The notes under the pieces are model-generated. The model made no database searches. It was not told the DNA's origin and saw only the letters and a program-made list of their open reading frames with translations. 64,000 nucleotides of DNA from Tunturiibacter gelidiferens (lineage in GTDB: Bacteria; Acidobacteriota; Terriglobia; Terriglobales; Acidobacteriaceae). The translations under genes were made by a program, and so were the position numbers. Of this stretch, positions 63,150 to 64,000 are shown piece by piece (within the stretch, counting starts at the first letter, position 1; each line of letters starts with the position of its first letter). The stretch lies in NCBI RefSeq assembly GCF_014201335.1, contig NZ_JACHEB010000012.1, positions 62,001 to 126,000 on the forward strand, written 5' to 3'.

Positions 63150-63845
63150 ATGAAAAAGAACTTCCTACTCGCTCTGGTATGCACTGCAGTCACCTTCCCC
63201 GCCGTCGCGCAATCCAAGATCGACAATCGCCTGGGTGATTCAGCAGAGGTTCTGAGACAAATCCTCGCCAAACCTGACGGCATCCCCCAAAATCTGCTCG
63301 ATAAATCCGTATGTGTCCTCGTCTTCCCTGCTGTCAAAAAAGTTGGGATCGGCATCGGCGTAACCTACGGTCGTGGGGTCATTGTCTGCCGCTCCGGCAC
63401 GGACATGAACGGTCCCTGGTCGGCTCCCGCGATGTACAAACTGGATGTTGGCAGCTTGGGAGTGCAGCTCGGCAGCTCTTCCACAGACTACGTCCTACTG
63501 GTCGAAACCAAAACCGGAGCCCAGAAGATTCTATCCGGCAAGGCCAAACTGGGTGCTGACGCAACCGCGGTTGCCGGGCCAACCGGAGCCAAGGCGGTCG
63601 CTGCCAACGATCCAGGCGTCGACGTCCTCACCTACTCTAGAGCCAAAGGCGGACTGTTCGCCGGAGCCTCGATCGCTAGCGCCTCGATGGACACCGACGA
63701 CGACGCCAACAAGGCTGTCTACGGCAAAAACATCACTGCAACCGAGATCGTCCGCGAGGGAGCCGTAACCGTAACGCCTGCAGGGAAGGCTTTGGACAGC
63801 GTGCTCCGCAAAGCATCACCGAAGCGTTCCGCATCAGCCAACTAG
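63150..63845 (+). CDS. Secreted SYLF (Ysc84-like) lipid-binding domain protein
   Basis: 231 residues from ATG 63150 (AAGAAAGG upstream), with a signal peptide ending about residue 20 (FPAVAQ). SVCVLVFPAVKKVGIGIGVTYGRGVIVCR is the SYLF domain core, and SRAKGGLFAGASIASASM is the second conserved block. SYLF proteins bind phosphoinositides in eukaryotes; the bacterial role is unknown, probably envelope lipid binding. An in-frame ATG at 63087 adds residues before the signal and is not favoured. The 253-nt region upstream (62897-63149) holds no gene; after the stop codon nothing recognisable is seen to the window end. Confidence 0.88.
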   Translation: MKKNFLLALVCTAVTFPAVAQSKIDNRLGDSAEVLRQILAKPDGIPQNLLDKSVCVLVFPAVKKVGIGIGVTYGRGVIVCRSGTDMNGPWSAPAMYKLDVGSLGVQLGSSSTDYVLLVETKTGAQKILSGKAKLGADATAVAGPTGAKAVAANDPGVDVLTYSRAKGGLFAGASIASASMDTDDDANKAVYGKNITATEIVREGAVTVTPAGKALDSVLRKASPKRSASAN

Positions 63846-64000
63846 AAATAGTCCGCCAAACCTCGCCCGGAAGGGTGGCGTCAGCTCGCACCAGACGCCG
63901 TCCTCCGGGTGTTGTTCGCTTGGTTCACCATCTTCCTCGCCGGTGAGTTCTCGCTTTCGCAAAACCTTATCCACACCCGCTCTCATTCAACCCATCGCAG

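Overview
The window looks like a chromosomal segment of an Acidobacteriota member, most likely class Terriglobia (Acidobacteriaceae-like; compare Edaphobacter, Granulicella, Terriglobus). This placement is an inference from gene content and style: moderately high GC, C-rich third codon positions in the outer genes, a DUF3300 protein, a Ser/Thr kinase with a long TPR-like tail, tannase and dienelactone hydrolases, LytS/LytTR signalling. No rRNA or intact tRNA gene was seen, and no insertion sequence or CRISPR array.

Left part (1-24.9 kb), mostly ordinary chromosome. It holds the end of a DUF3300 protein, two dienelactone hydrolases, a GlxA/AraC regulator divergent from a DUF4242 protein, a PhoU-like protein, an EamA transporter, rpsO-pnp with an intrinsic terminator between them, aroA, a glycosyltransferase, miaB with a bifunctional nuclease, an AraC/SDR divergent pair, a secreted tannase-family esterase, and a LytS/LytTR pair divergent from an RND efflux adaptor and pump that lacks a local outer-membrane channel.

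Transition (24.9-32.3 kb). It holds a decayed tRNA-Glu-like sequence, a CrtI-like oxidoreductase, fragments of a response regulator and of an RND pump, and then a four-gene minus-strand operon: OmpR-type regulator, sensor kinase, outer-membrane barrel protein, cupredoxin.

Accessory core (32.5-55.1 kb). The minus strand carries an exopolysaccharide export module (Wza-like, Wzz-like, GT2, GT4) with a PF14907-type nucleotidyltransferase, a cytochrome c, a CuA-domain protein, an HprK-like kinase and a coupled 129-residue partner. Divergent from it, on the plus strand, is the most striking feature of the window: nine tightly packed, mostly overlapping genes (42872-55054). They encode five predicted cobalamin-binding radical SAM enzymes, two class I methyltransferases, a methyltransferase fused to a metal-dependent amidohydrolase/deaminase, and a SPASM-type radical SAM enzyme. 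No scaffold synthase is visible, so the substrate is unknown. The set looks like one pathway performing several methylations or other radical modifications on one molecule, perhaps with built-in removal of SAH or 5'-deoxyadenosine. I match it to no pathway known to me.

Right part (55.1-64 kb). It holds a large membrane Ser/Thr kinase with a TPR-like tail, a HAD hydrolase with a promoter-like element directly against its start, a 32-residue peptide with ten cysteines overlapping an ECF-like sigma factor that itself has a Cys-rich tail, an Orn/Lys/Arg decarboxylase and a secreted SYLF-domain protein.
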